Shown: positions 24,099 through 33,475, numbered from the stretch's first letter. The stretch is DNA of 64,000 nucleotides from Salipaludibacillus sp. CUR1 (GCF_021028955.1 NZ_JAIWPE010000094.1:264986-328985); one strand, 5' to 3'. The notes: generated by a model not told the origin, from the letters alone. Program-made: numbers and translations.

Positions 24099-25037
24099 TT
24101 ATTGAAGGTCTTCGATAGAATCGATATCCATATATTCAGGTACCACAAGTCCTATTCTAGCTCCTTCAAGGTTAACTCCAAGATCCACCATTGTATCACC
24201 GTATTGTTCAAGAAGGTGGTCATGAGTATGCGGCAGCCATGCTGCTACCATGGCATCTGCCTGTCCCTCTGCCACAGCCTGGAACATATAAGTGGCTTCA
24301 AGAGGAGTGAGAGAGACATCATATCCAAGGTCCTCAAGTACAAGACCAATCATATTGGTAGACGCGATTTCAGAATCCCAAGCAACAAATACGAGTTCGA
24401 TGGCTTCACCATCTACTGAATCTACTCCATCAGTCCATTCACTGACAAGATCTTCATTATTGTCAATCCAATCACGGGCAGCTTCTCTTTCATCTGCGCC
24501 TTCGTTGATGTCCATCATAATTTCTCCCATGTCTTCTTCAGACCATTGGAAGTTTTCAAGCACAGTGTAAGCTTCAGGCATGTCGTCTTCCAGACCTTCA
24601 CGCGCAAAAGTTTTAATATCTTCGGCATCACCGAATACACCCTCAGGATCTTCGAGATATTTCAGGTCATAAGCAGCGAACTTCCAGTGAGGAGTCCAGC
24701 CTGTGACAATAATCGGTTCCTCATTTTCGTAAGCGTCACCGAGTGCTTGAGTCATAGCTGCGTCTGAACTTGCTTGTACAGTCCAGTCTTCCAGATCATA
24801 GACTTCTAAAGCTTCTTCAGCGGCAGACATAATTCCAGCCCCTGCATCAATACCTGTAATGGTGTAATCCAGTTCTTCACCAGCATTTGCCCCTGCATTG
24901 TCTTCTGTTTCATTGTTGTTACCTGCATTGTTGTTGTCATTTGCAGGTGCATTATTTTCTTCATTGTCTGTTCCGCATCCTGCTGCAACAAGTGCCATTG
25001 ACATACCTGCTGCGATACCTAATTGACGTAGTTTCAA
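24099..25037 (-). CDS. opuAC: Glycine betaine ABC transporter substrate-binding lipoprotein OpuAC
   Basis: A 312-residue lipoprotein: signal peptide with lipobox VAAGC (Cys21), an Asn-rich spacer of about 30 residues, then an OpuAC-type binding domain. The GWTPHWKFAAYDLKYLEDPEG region near residue 110 is the classical betaine-binding signature with aromatic Trp residues, and AWLPHTHDHLLEQYGD near residue 265 repeats the idea in the second lobe. It delivers betaine to OpuAA/OpuAB. A strong hairpin terminator follows. A structured 207-base gap separates it from opuAB. Confidence 0.95.
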   Translation of the reverse strand: MKLRQLGIAAGMSMALVAAGCGTDNEENNAPANDNNNAGNNNETEDNAGANAGEELDYTITGIDAGAGIMSAAEEALEVYDLEDWTVQASSDAAMTQALGDAYENEEPIIVTGWTPHWKFAAYDLKYLEDPEGVFGDAEDIKTFAREGLEDDMPEAYTVLENFQWSEEDMGEIMMDINEGADEREAARDWIDNNEDLVSEWTDGVDSVDGEAIELVFVAWDSEIASTNMIGLVLEDLGYDVSLTPLEATYMFQAVAEGQADAMVAAWLPHTHDHLLEQYGDTMVDLGVNLEGARIGLVVPEYMDIDSIEDLQ

Positions 25038-25153
25038 TTTGACCCTCTCCTTTTCTTTTTTCCAGCCTCTGTTAAATTTTGCTGATTTTAAAATAAATAT
25101 TCATCTTTAACAGAGCCTTTTTTCTAAATTAGAAAAATCTTTTTTATATACCA

Positions 25154-25227
25154 GGCGATGTTGAAGAGCGTTGCAGCTTTATCACCGAGGTGATGTATAC
25201 ACCTCACCTCTACTATTCAACAGCGCC
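25154..25227 (-). other. Stable secondary structure between opuAB and opuAC
   Basis: GGCG-A-TGTTGAA (25154-25165) pairs with TTCAACA-G-CGCC (25216-25227) with one mismatch, enclosing a second hairpin GAGGTG...CACCTC (25187-25205). No T-run follows on the minus strand, so it is not a terminator; it may stabilise the opuAC mRNA or adjust its level relative to opuAA-opuAB. Confidence 0.55.
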
Positions 25228-25244
25228 TAATAAAACCAGATATA

Positions 25245-26135
25245 TTATTTCTTAGCAGGATTCAGTGCTTGAGTAAGTCTGTCTAAAATAATAGCCAGAA
25301 TAACAAGACAGATACCTGCTTCAAACCCCATAGCTATATCGTTTCGGCCAACTGCATAGTAAACCTGGCGTCCGATACCGTCTGTACCGATCATAGCGGC
25401 GATAACAACCATTGATAAAGCAAGCATAATTGTCTGGTTGATCCCGGCCATAATGGTGACTTTCGCCATTGGCAGCTGGACTTTATAGAGTTTCTGCTTC
25501 GGTGTAGAACCGAAAGCATCAGATGCTTCAATCATTTCAGTCGGCACCTGGCGAATTCCCAGGTTAGTTAAACGCACTGTCGGAGGCATAGCGAAAATAA
25601 CGGATGCTACAACCCCTGGCACAATACCGATACTGAAGAAAGCTACCGCCGGAATTAAATAAACAAAGGCCGGCATGGTCTGCATGAAGTCCAATATCGG
25701 AGTGACTACTTTCTGAACTAAATTGTTCCTAGCCATCCAGATTCCAATAGGAACACCTAATAAAACAGATATAAGAGTAGCGGTTAAAACAAGTGATAAA
25801 GTTAACAAAAGGTCGTCCCAGTAATCCACACTTTCTATTAACAGAAGACCGAAAAATATTAAAACGGGTAAGCCGTAAGATTTCTGCTTTTTAACAAGTA
25901 AATAAGAAAGCCCTGTTAATACTAAAATAAATATTATTGGCGGTATGAGCTGGAAAAAATTCAAAAATACGTCCGAAGCAATAAATGCAATGACACCTCT
26001 CACACCATCGAAAAGAAACTGGGCATTCTTCAGCCATTCTACAAAACTTTCAACCCAGGACCCTAAAGGAATTCTAGGTACAAAATTTAATAAACTTTCA
26101 AACCACGCATAAATTGATTCATACCATTCAGGCAT
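25245..26135 (-). CDS. opuAB: Glycine betaine ABC transporter permease OpuAB
   Basis: A 296-residue permease. The N-terminal amphipathic region (PEWYESIYAWFESLLNFVPRIPLG) is typical of OpuAB/ProW, followed by about seven hydrophobic helices and the EAA loop near residue 205 (EMIEASDAFGSTPKQKLYKVQLP). ATG 26135 has GAGGTG 7 bases upstream; the ATG two codons earlier is too close to it. The gene overlaps the end of opuAA by 8 bases. Confidence 0.95.
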   Translation of the reverse strand: MPEWYESIYAWFESLLNFVPRIPLGSWVESFVEWLKNAQFLFDGVRGVIAFIASDVFLNFFQLIPPIIFILVLTGLSYLLVKKQKSYGLPVLIFFGLLLIESVDYWDDLLLTLSLVLTATLISVLLGVPIGIWMARNNLVQKVVTPILDFMQTMPAFVYLIPAVAFFSIGIVPGVVASVIFAMPPTVRLTNLGIRQVPTEMIEASDAFGSTPKQKLYKVQLPMAKVTIMAGINQTIMLALSMVVIAAMIGTDGIGRQVYYAVGRNDIAMGFEAGICLVILAIILDRLTQALNPAKK

Positions 26136-27324
26136 TACCATTCACCTCGCTTCCGCTTAATGCAGACAGTACTGCACTTCGGATAATAATACCTTTAAGA
26201 CGGTTGTCGTCGTCTAATACGGCTATCGGAACAGGGGAATTTGAAACAGTATCAAACAAATCATGCATTGGTGTATCTGTATGAACTGTCGGCACTTCTT
26301 TTTGCACAAGCGGCTTGAGGTCAGCAGCATTTTCTTTTACGGCTTTTGAGACCTCATTAGCGTGCACAATTCCCACCAGTTCTTTATTTCGTTTAACAAC
26401 GTAAACACTGGAAATTCCAGCATCTTTCATTCTTTGTAAAGCCACACGAGGACCGTCTTTCTCAATAGTTATCATTTCCGGGCGAACCATAATGTTTCCG
26501 GCTGTGAATACTTTCGAGCGGTCAACGTCTTCAACAAACCGTTCAACGTATTCGTTTGCCGGATTTGTAAGAATTTCTTCAGGCGTCCCGACCTGAACGA
26601 CTGCACCGTCTTTCATAATGGTTATCCGGTCGCCTATACGTAAAGCTTCATCCAGATCGTGCGTGATAAAGATAATCGTTTTCTGCATTTTTTCCTGCAG
26701 TTCAAGAAGTTCATCCTGCATATCTTTTCTGATTAACGGGTCTAAAGCTGAAAAAGCTTCATCCATTAAAAGAACACTTGGGTCATTGGCAAGTGCTCTT
26801 GCTAACCCGACACGCTGCTGCATTCCTCCGGATAACTGATCCGGATATTGGTTTTCATAGCCTTTCAGACCTACCAACTCTAATGATTGAATAGCTTTTT
26901 CGCGGCGTGCTTTTTCATCTACACCTTGCACTTCCAGCCCATATTCAACATTGGAGAGAATGGTACGGAAAGGGAATAAACCGAATTTCTGGAAAACCAT
27001 ACTCATTTTTTCCCTGCGTACTTTCCTTAATTCTTTTTCATTCATTTGGGCGAGATCTTCGTTGTCAATCCAGACTTTTCCGTCGGTAGGATCAATGAGT
27101 CTGTTCAGTAAACGGACGAGTGTGGACTTCCCGCTTCCGGAGAGACCCATAATTACAAAAACCTCGGCATCCTTAACTTCAAAGGATGCCTGGTTTACCC
27201 CAACTGTTAAACCTGTTTCCTTCAGAATCTCGTCCTTGGTTTTTCCTTCCTTTAAGAGCTTGATACCTTGTTTCGGTTTTTTGCCGAATATCTTGGTTAA
27301 ACCCTCAACTTTAATTTTAGCCAC
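26128..27324 (-). CDS. opuAA: Glycine betaine ABC transporter ATP-binding protein OpuAA
   Basis: A 398-residue ATPase with an ABC domain (Walker A GLSGSGKST near residue 61, signature LSGGMQQRVGLARAL near residue 165, Walker B VLLMDEAFSALD, H-loop ITHDLDEA) and two C-terminal CBS modules (residues 280-395), the usual osmoregulatory extension of OpuAA/ProV. The N-terminal FGKKPKQGIKLLKEGKTKDEI stretch is also standard. First gene of the opuAA-opuAB-opuAC operon. Confidence 0.97.
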   Translation of the reverse strand: MAKIKVEGLTKIFGKKPKQGIKLLKEGKTKDEILKETGLTVGVNQASFEVKDAEVFVIMGLSGSGKSTLVRLLNRLIDPTDGKVWIDNEDLAQMNEKELRKVRREKMSMVFQKFGLFPFRTILSNVEYGLEVQGVDEKARREKAIQSLELVGLKGYENQYPDQLSGGMQQRVGLARALANDPSVLLMDEAFSALDPLIRKDMQDELLELQEKMQKTIIFITHDLDEALRIGDRITIMKDGAVVQVGTPEEILTNPANEYVERFVEDVDRSKVFTAGNIMVRPEMITIEKDGPRVALQRMKDAGISSVYVVKRNKELVGIVHANEVSKAVKENAADLKPLVQKEVPTVHTDTPMHDLFDTVSNSPVPIAVLDDDNRLKGIIIRSAVLSALSGSEVNGNA

Positions 27325-27620
27325 GGTTATACACCTCTGCTTTTATAATTGTTAAAATGTGGGACTTTGTTTCAAAATGTGAATGATTATGGGATTTGTC
27401 GACCTTTATTACTATAACCGTTCGCCCAAGTAAGAGCAAACGGCGTATATGTCGAATTTTGTAGGAAAAGTTCGTACAGAAAAAACTGTACAGAGTTTAC
27501 TGAAGTACATCTGCTAAATACTCTGTTTTACTTATGTATGATAGGCAGTACGCTGCTTTCTTTTACTAAAGTCGTTTTGTTAACATCATATATGAAGAAA
27601 AAAAGCAAAGGAGGCAGACG

Positions 27621-28184
27621 ATGGAATCGAATGGGGATTTAGACGCAGATTTAAATAAATTAGAAAAAGCGCGCCATCGTTTTATCTCGGAAATCGCTAA
27701 GAACGTTCATTTATATGGTATTAGCCCCTCGGTTGGACGGCTTTACGGAACTGTTTTTTTCTCTGATAAACCTATGACGCTGGATGAGATGAGCGAATCA
27801 CTGGGAATGAGTAAGACGAGTATGAGTACCGGGATTCGAGCTTTATACGAAGCCAATATGGTCGAGCAAGTATGGGAGAAGGGGGTGCGGAAAGATTTAT
27901 ACAAGACAGAAGAGGACTGGTATAAATCTTTCTCGACAGTATTTATTACGAGATGGAGAAACGCAACTGAAAAAAATGTAACAGCGATTAAAGAAACGAA
28001 AAGCATGCTTCACGAGCTTGGTGAGACAACTTCCTGTGCCGAAATCAAAGAGAAGGTGAACAGGGATTTGGATAGACTAAATGAAGCGGCAGCGTACTAT
28101 GGTTGGATTAATGATGTTATTTCCTTATTTGAAAGCGGTAAAATATTTGAGATTGTACCTAAGAAGCAGAAAGTAAATACTTAA
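27621..28184 (+). CDS. gbsR: GbsR-type MarR-like transcriptional regulator of betaine genes
   Basis: A 187-residue regulator of the GbsR/OpcR family: wHTH segment MTLDEMSESLGMSKTSMSTGIRALYEANMV near residues 52-81 and a C-terminal helical region with YGWINDVISLF. It is transcribed away from opuAA across a 296-base divergent region. Relatives repress choline/betaine uptake or synthesis genes in Bacillus (GbsR, OpcR, OpuAR), so it likely controls opuA, sensing choline or a betaine. AAGGAGG lies before the ATG. Confidence 0.9.
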   Translation: MESNGDLDADLNKLEKARHRFISEIAKNVHLYGISPSVGRLYGTVFFSDKPMTLDEMSESLGMSKTSMSTGIRALYEANMVEQVWEKGVRKDLYKTEEDWYKSFSTVFITRWRNATEKNVTAIKETKSMLHELGETTSCAEIKEKVNRDLDRLNEAAAYYGWINDVISLFESGKIFEIVPKKQKVNT

Positions 28185-28196
28185 AAGGGTTAATTT

Positions 28197-28234
28197 AACT
28201 GTTGTTCATGTTTTTAAATGAGCAGCAGTTTTTA
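28197..28234 (+). terminator. Terminator after the GbsR-like gene
   Basis: AACTGTTGTTCAT pairs with ATGAGCAGCAGTT (G-T pairs allowed), followed by TTTTT. Confidence 0.8.
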
Positions 28235-28374
28235 TTATGGGTAAATATCGCTTCACAGTATTAAGACCAAAAACCTGGCTTGCGCTCTCCCGGTCCAACT
28301 TCCCAGTGGCTAACTGTTTCTTTCTTCTATATAATGTGAATCGGATACAAAAGAAAAAAGGGTTGGTGAAAAAT

Positions 28375-28467
28375 ATGAAATTAAAAAACTGGCAGGTAGC
28401 CGTGCTTTTATTAATATATGCCTTTGTAGGCGGAGCCATATTTTGGATTTGGGCGTTGACCAGATAA
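28375..28467 (+). CDS. 30-residue single-span membrane peptide
   Basis: A small frame beginning MKLKNWQVAVLLLIYAFVGG and ending in IFWIWALTR: a basic start, one hydrophobic helix, and a short basic end. The upstream GGTTGGTG is only a fair ribosome binding site. It lies just before the sigma-X promoter. The composition is very protein-like for so short a frame; the function is unknown. It may be a small membrane modulator. A longer in-frame reading from 28237 has no helix-like or conserved look. Confidence 0.5.
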   Translation: MKLKNWQVAVLLLIYAFVGGAIFWIWALTR

Positions 28468-28507
28468 CTTGTTCATTGTCGTCATCTTTTACTAAGGATA
28501 AATAGTT

Positions 28508-28534
28508 TGTAACGCTTCGTTTGTTAATGACGAC
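28508..28534 (+). promoter_or_regulatory. Sigma-X (ECF) autoregulatory promoter of sigX
   Basis: TGTAAC (28508-28513), exactly 17 bases, CGAC (28531-28534): the canonical Bacillus sigma-X promoter layout, 28 bases before the sigX start. The -10 lies inside one arm of a 10-bp perfect inverted repeat (28476-28485 and 28527-28536, TTGTCGTCAT/ATGACGACAA). Confidence 0.8.
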
Positions 28535-28561
28535 AAAGACAATAGCCAGGGAGGGAATGAC

Positions 28562-29116
28562 GTGAGAGAGGAGTTTGAACGGTTGTATGAAACATACCAC
28601 CATCAGCTTTTCCAATATCTTTTTTATCTTGTGCGCAGCCGTGAAACAGCCGAAGAGCTGGTTCAGGAAGTATATATTAAAGTCTTAAATTCATATGAAA
28701 CGTTTGAGGGTAAAAGCAGTGAAAAAACTTGGCTTTACTCAGTAGCAAAACATGTAGCTATAGATTGGATAAGGAAACAAACACGAAAAAAACGAAAGTC
28801 AGACGGAAAAGAATACGAGTGGACGGAGAGGGAATTTGAAGTTGAAGACAGAGCCCCTCTTCCTGAAGAAATCATTGTGCAAAAAGATGAAGTTCAGCAA
28901 GTATACCGTATGCTGGAAAAGTGCAGTGAGGACCAGAAGCAAGTGGTTCTTCTGAGATTTGTTCAGTCTTTATCTATTTCAGAGACGGCAGAAATACTCG
29001 GGTGGACTGAAAGTAAGGTGAAGACGACACAGCACCGGGCGATAAAAACACTTAAGAAGCATCTTGAAAAGGCTGAAGAAGATTATCTGAAAAGGAGGCA
29101 AGCAAATGAACAATAA
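28562..29116 (+). CDS. sigX: ECF sigma factor SigX
   Basis: A 184-residue ECF sigma factor. Region 2 (LYETYHHQLFQYLFYLVRSRETAEELVQEVYIKVLNSYETFEGKSSEKTWLYSVAKHVAIDWIRKQ) and region 4 (residues 110-170, ISETAEILGWTESKVKTTQHRAIKTLKKHLE) are both intact. Similarity to Bacillus subtilis SigX, by memory, is strong. It governs cell-surface charge and envelope genes. GTG start with GGGAGGG. Its end overlaps rsiX by 11 bases. Confidence 0.93.
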   Translation: MREEFERLYETYHHQLFQYLFYLVRSRETAEELVQEVYIKVLNSYETFEGKSSEKTWLYSVAKHVAIDWIRKQTRKKRKSDGKEYEWTEREFEVEDRAPLPEEIIVQKDEVQQVYRMLEKCSEDQKQVVLLRFVQSLSISETAEILGWTESKVKTTQHRAIKTLKKHLEKAEEDYLKRRQANEQ

Positions 29117-30350
29117 ATGGGATGAAAAAGAAATAGAAAAGACGTTATCAAAGCTTCCTCCCGTCAAAGATCATCAGTCAAAAGATGATTTATTTCAAGC
29201 AATTGAAAACAAATCTAAAAAGGAACTCCCTTCACGTTATTCGCCCCGTAAAAAAAGACCTTGGATTTTTCCATCACTGGCAGCCGCTGCAGCGGTGTTC
29301 CTGTTATTATTAATCGTTCCTCCTCTGTTTGATAATGGTGACCAGCAATTTTCTTCAGATGAAGCAGCTGAACAAAACATGATGAACACAGCCCTATATA
29401 ATGATAATGAAGAAAATGAGCAGAATGAAGAAGAGGGAATACCTGAAGAGAATCCACCTGATGAGGAATCAGCCTCTAATAACAGCTTTGATGAATCCGA
29501 AGAAGAAACAGGTGAAGAAGCAGAGGAACACAACTCCTCTTTTGAGGAAAATAATGAAAGCGACACATCTCTGGATGCTGAGCAGCCCGCATCGATTTAT
29601 GTAGCAACGATCTACACAGTAGAAAATGAAGACTCTGTTTCCGAATATGTTGTACTTGAAGAAAGTGTATTAAATAGTGAAGTAGGGATTGAAGAGTCAG
29701 TTAAGCATTCTCTTCAGGAAAGTGATTTTACATCTGGCCAGTATATGGATAATTTAACCGATATTTCTGCAGAAAACGACACCGTCGTTCTCAATTTCGC
29801 TGATGAATCTTCTCTTGAGTCCTTAACGAGTTCCGAAAGTCAGTTTTTAAATGATCTGTTCCAGGAACTGTTGGCGCTGTATGGTTTTAATCAAGTAAGT
29901 TTTGAAGCAGAAGGAGAACCGGGAATTATTTATGGTCAGCACGGAGAAGTTGAAACGATCCCAGTTTCTTCCCATAACAGAGGCTATTATCTTATTGACG
30001 GGGAAGAAGATTTTTATCTTATCAGTGGAATCGCAGCGGGTGAGCAAATAGAGGACAATGAAAGTGGAAATCCATTAACCTTTGAACAAACAGTGGAAAA
30101 AATGAAAACAACCAGTGAAGACGCAGACTGGTACGACTCAGCTATCCCGCAGGAAGTGGAAATTACAAGTGTCCGCATACCAGGAGACACTGCCAGAGTT
30201 TCCTATATACTCGAAGATGAAGAAGTAAGCGACGAAAAGCTGGATGCTTTCTTTGAGGCTCTGAAGTTAAGCGCAGCGCCATTTACGCTTGATACTCTTG
30301 AAATAATAAATGAGGAAACAGATGAGAAGGTTGAGTTTGAATTAGATTAA
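29106..30350 (+). CDS. rsiX: Anti-sigma-X factor RsiX
   Basis: A 414-residue anti-sigma factor, start MNNKWDEKEIEKTLSKLPPVKDHQSKDDL similar to RsiX, one transmembrane segment (AAAAAVFLLLLIVPPLF near residue 60), then an extracytoplasmic domain with an unusually acidic low-complexity linker (residues 90-160, rich in Glu/Asn) before a globular part of two GerMN-like halves (residues 165-410). The linker is longer than I remember for B. subtilis RsiX. It binds SigX on the inside. ATG overlaps the sigX end. Confidence 0.9.
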   Translation: MNNKWDEKEIEKTLSKLPPVKDHQSKDDLFQAIENKSKKELPSRYSPRKKRPWIFPSLAAAAAVFLLLLIVPPLFDNGDQQFSSDEAAEQNMMNTALYNDNEENEQNEEEGIPEENPPDEESASNNSFDESEEETGEEAEEHNSSFEENNESDTSLDAEQPASIYVATIYTVENEDSVSEYVVLEESVLNSEVGIEESVKHSLQESDFTSGQYMDNLTDISAENDTVVLNFADESSLESLTSSESQFLNDLFQELLALYGFNQVSFEAEGEPGIIYGQHGEVETIPVSSHNRGYYLIDGEEDFYLISGIAAGEQIEDNESGNPLTFEQTVEKMKTTSEDADWYDSAIPQEVEITSVRIPGDTARVSYILEDEEVSDEKLDAFFEALKLSAAPFTLDTLEIINEETDEKVEFELD

Positions 30351-30368
30351 AAACTGTTGGCTGATTGG

Positions 30369-30398
30369 CCAGGCGGCTCTAAACCGCCTGGTTTTTTT
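30369..30398 (+). terminator. Terminator of sigX-rsiX
   Basis: CCAGGCGG pairs with CCGCCTGG, loop CTCTAAA, then seven T. Confidence 0.9.
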
Positions 30399-30604
30399 AA
30401 TTTTTATGTGAAAATACCACAATTTTCAACATTTACAAATCAAATCCTTATATAGCAGGCGTTAAAGAAGGTGTACAGGCAGTTTATCTGGATATATAAG
30501 GAAGAAACGGGCGCTTTGTAAGGCAGGTCTTTAAGGAATCAAGTTTATCTCTTCTCTTTAGTGGAAATGGATTTTATATCTTATTATAAGGAGGAGATAA
30601 ATTT

Positions 30605-31894
30605 ATGGATAACATAGGAGATCAATTCCAAGCGATGCTTAGTGATTTAATATCGCTTATCCCAAACCTGATTATTGCGCTTCTTTTACTGCTATTAGCA
30701 TGGGGTGTAGCGACACTGGCTAAAAACGTCATCGCAAAAGGCCTTGTGAAAATGGGGGCAGCCCGAGGGCTTGCAAAAACACGTGTGATTGAAAATGAAG
30801 AGAAAGGCGAAGAAACTCTCAAGTATATTTCAAAAGTTGTTTATTTCCTCGTCTTTATTTTGTTCCTTCCAAGTGTATTGGATGCACTAAACATGGAAGC
30901 AGTTTCGCAGCCAATCACAAATATGGTGCAAACCTTCCTGGCATTTTTGCCTAATGTGTTTGCGGCAGGGATCATTCTGTTTATTGGTATTTTTATTGCC
31001 AGGCTCGTGAAGGATTTATTTTTTAAGTTTCTTGAAAGCCTGGATATCGACCGTTGGTTTAATAAAGTAACGAAGTCTGAACAGACGCCAGAAGGATCAA
31101 CAAAGTTATCTTCTATTTTAGCTAACATCTTATTTGTTGTTATTCTGATTCCAATTATTACAGTGGCATTGGAAACATTAAATATTGATACAATCTCCCA
31201 GCCGATTGTGTCTGTGCTCGACAGTGTATTGAGCATGATTCCTAACGTATTTGTAGCTATTGTACTTGTGCTGGTAGGTTATTACCTTGCTAAATTTGTA
31301 AGCGAATTGTTAACAAGCCTGCTTCAACGAACAGGCATTGACAATATTTACAATTATTTCAATGTTGATACTTCCAAGGCACCGAATTTTAAAGTATCTA
31401 CTATTCTGGGACATATCACCAATGTCATTATCATTCTGTTCTTTACAGTTGAAGCATTGGGTGTCCTTCAATTAGAAGTTTTAAATAATATCGGTAATGC
31501 CATCCTGATGTATCTTCCACTGTTAATCAGTGCACTCGTTATTTTAGGGATTGGCTTGTTTGCAGCCGACTTCCTTGGATCTCTAGTCAGAAAGTATACT
31601 AACAGTTCTTTCTATTCATCAGTTGTTAAATATATTATCATTATTGTGGCTGTGTTTATGACATTTGACCAGCTGCAGTTTGCAAGCACAATTGTTAATA
31701 TTGCCTTCTTACTGATCCTTGGCGGTATTTCAGTAGCATTTGCGATCGCCTTCGGTGTAGGGGGCAGAGACTTTGCAAAAGGCAAACTGAATGAACTGGA
31801 TAACAAAATCAAAAAAGAGAACAAAACAGGATCTCAACCAGGTTCAACTGAAAAAAAGAACGATTTAAAAGATTTAGACGGACCTGATGTTTAA
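30605..31894 (+). CDS. Mechanosensitive ion channel family protein (TM-helix repeats)
   Basis: A 429-residue membrane protein without the classical MscS beta domain but with repeats of the conserved TM-helix family (PF05552): LIPNLIIALLLLLLAW, FLPNVFAAGIILFIGIFIARL and MIPNVFVAIVLVLVGYYLAK share the LIPN/FLPN-x-x-x-A pattern, and a fourth, MYLPLLISALVILGIGLFAAD, is similar. So it looks like a four-fold repeat of a helix hairpin. The C-terminal tail is highly charged. Role: probable channel or regulator of osmotic adaptation; substrate unknown. RBS GGAGGAG is good. Confidence 0.85.
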   Translation: MDNIGDQFQAMLSDLISLIPNLIIALLLLLLAWGVATLAKNVIAKGLVKMGAARGLAKTRVIENEEKGEETLKYISKVVYFLVFILFLPSVLDALNMEAVSQPITNMVQTFLAFLPNVFAAGIILFIGIFIARLVKDLFFKFLESLDIDRWFNKVTKSEQTPEGSTKLSSILANILFVVILIPIITVALETLNIDTISQPIVSVLDSVLSMIPNVFVAIVLVLVGYYLAKFVSELLTSLLQRTGIDNIYNYFNVDTSKAPNFKVSTILGHITNVIIILFFTVEALGVLQLEVLNNIGNAILMYLPLLISALVILGIGLFAADFLGSLVRKYTNSSFYSSVVKYIIIIVAVFMTFDQLQFASTIVNIAFLLILGGISVAFAIAFGVGGRDFAKGKLNELDNKIKKENKTGSQPGSTEKKNDLKDLDGPDV

Positions 31895-31902
31895 ACTATA
31901 AA

Positions 31903-31938
31903 AAAACGGGACGGCTCATAAAAGCCGTCCCGTTTTTT
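31903..31938. terminator. Terminator between the channel gene and convergent rocR
   Basis: A perfect 14-bp stem, AAAACGGGACGGCT with AGCCGTCCCGTTTT, loop CATAAA, T-rich end on the plus strand and A-rich on the other, so it may act both ways. Confidence 0.9.
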
Positions 31939-32008
31939 ACAGTTAAGAAGAAAGTGATGGTTTCCCGGGAAATAAATTTGTAGAAACAAGCATTTAAATC
32001 GTTTAATT

Positions 32009-33418
32009 TTAGGATTGCCGTATATTCAGCCGGTATTTTCTCAGTCTGTACTGCAGGCTTTGCCGACTCAGGCCGAGCTCATCTGCAGCTTGTGTCACAT
32101 TTCCGCTGTGGCGTTTCAGAATCTGTTCGATATACACTTTTTCGACTTCCTCCATATATTCCTGCAGCGGCTTAGTAGGAGGAGTGTTCGGAACGACAAG
32201 CGCTTCAGGTGCGTGGGATATGTCGTTATAGGAAGGAAACTTATTACGGACATGAACCGGCAGATGAGTGTAGTCAATCCTTTCGTCGTAATAGATTAAG
32301 TTCATGGCTCCTTCCACCATATGTTCAAGTTCTCTTACGTTCCCCGGCCAGTCATATTCCTGGAAAAGCTGCTGGACACCTTTCGCTATCCCGGGTACGT
32401 TTAACTGAAACCGCTTGTTATATTTATTAACAAAGTGGTTTGCCAGCACCGGGATATCTTCTTTTCTCTGGCGAAGAGGAGGCACCAGTATAGAAACGAC
32501 ACTCAGCCGGTAATAAAGGTCTTCTCTTAACCGGTTCTTTTCTAAAGACACAGCCGGATCTTCATTTATTGTAGCGATAATCCGGACATCCACCGAGCGA
32601 TTTTTCGTATCACCTATTCTTCGTATGGATTTTTCCTGTATGGCCCGCAGCAGTTTAGCCTGAAGAGGCGCACTTAAGGAGTTAATCTCATCCAGCATCA
32701 GTGTCCCGCCATCTGCTTGCTCAAAGAGCCCCGGGTGATCTGCAGCTCCTGTAAAAGCCCCTTTAACTGACCCGAAAAGAATACCCTCTATTAATGAATC
32801 CGGCAATGCAGCGCAATTTTGGCTGATAAACGGCTTAGAAGCTCTTTCACTTCCATTATGAATACTTTGGGCAAATAGCTCTTTTCCTGTTCCTGTTTCG
32901 CCCGAGATAAGTACGGAAGAAGTGGTTCTGGTAGCTCTTCGGGCGTTTTCTACCACTTCCCTGATAGCATTGGAATCCCCAATGATTTGATCAAATGTGA
33001 ACCTTGCATCCTGCTTATCTCTGGCATTTTCTCTCGTAAGACGTTCGAGCCGGGTAATATCTTTAGCAACCTCTACTGCTCCAATTCTTTTTCCCTCGTA
33101 AATAAGTGGAAAGGTGTCATTAATTGTTGTGATTTCCTGTCCTTTAAAATTAAAATAGACCTGTTTTGCATTGTGGTGCTCCTCTCCGTGATTCAAAGCC
33201 TGGAGAAGCCTGCTTTCTTCTTCCTTATTAAAAAGAAAAATATCCATGATGTTTTTATGGAGGACATCTTCTTTCTCCATATCTTCAATTTCCGACATCT
33301 TTCTATTATATATAATGGATTTTCCTTCATGATTGATAACATGGATCCCTACATCTATTGCATCAAGCAACTGGCGGTAGACAGAGGGGAGAGCAGGGGC
33401 AGATAACGTTTCAGCCAT
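32009..33418 (-). CDS. rocR: Sigma-54-dependent activator of arginine/proline catabolism, RocR
   Basis: A 469-residue enhancer-binding protein. Order: PAS domain (residues 15-110, IDVGIHVINHEGKSIIYNRKM), an AAA+ sigma-54 interaction domain (Walker A GETGTGKELFA, the sigma-54 contact loop GAFTGA, Walker B GGTLMLDEI), and a C-terminal Fis-type HTH (GNVTQAADELGLSRQSLQYRLRK). ATG 33418 has AAGGAG at 9 bases; longer forms have no ribosome binding site. It is divergent from rocA with the matching -24/-12 promoter between, so ornithine/arginine-activated transcription of the roc genes is expected, as in B. subtilis. Confidence 0.94.
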   Translation of the reverse strand: MAETLSAPALPSVYRQLLDAIDVGIHVINHEGKSIIYNRKMSEIEDMEKEDVLHKNIMDIFLFNKEEESRLLQALNHGEEHHNAKQVYFNFKGQEITTINDTFPLIYEGKRIGAVEVAKDITRLERLTRENARDKQDARFTFDQIIGDSNAIREVVENARRATRTTSSVLISGETGTGKELFAQSIHNGSERASKPFISQNCAALPDSLIEGILFGSVKGAFTGAADHPGLFEQADGGTLMLDEINSLSAPLQAKLLRAIQEKSIRRIGDTKNRSVDVRIIATINEDPAVSLEKNRLREDLYYRLSVVSILVPPLRQRKEDIPVLANHFVNKYNKRFQLNVPGIAKGVQQLFQEYDWPGNVRELEHMVEGAMNLIYYDERIDYTHLPVHVRNKFPSYNDISHAPEALVVPNTPPTKPLQEYMEEVEKVYIEQILKRHSGNVTQAADELGLSRQSLQYRLRKYRLNIRQS

Positions 33419-33475
33419 AGTGGTACACTCCTTTCTTAATTTCATTGTACTCACTTTAGAAGACTGCCTGCAAAT

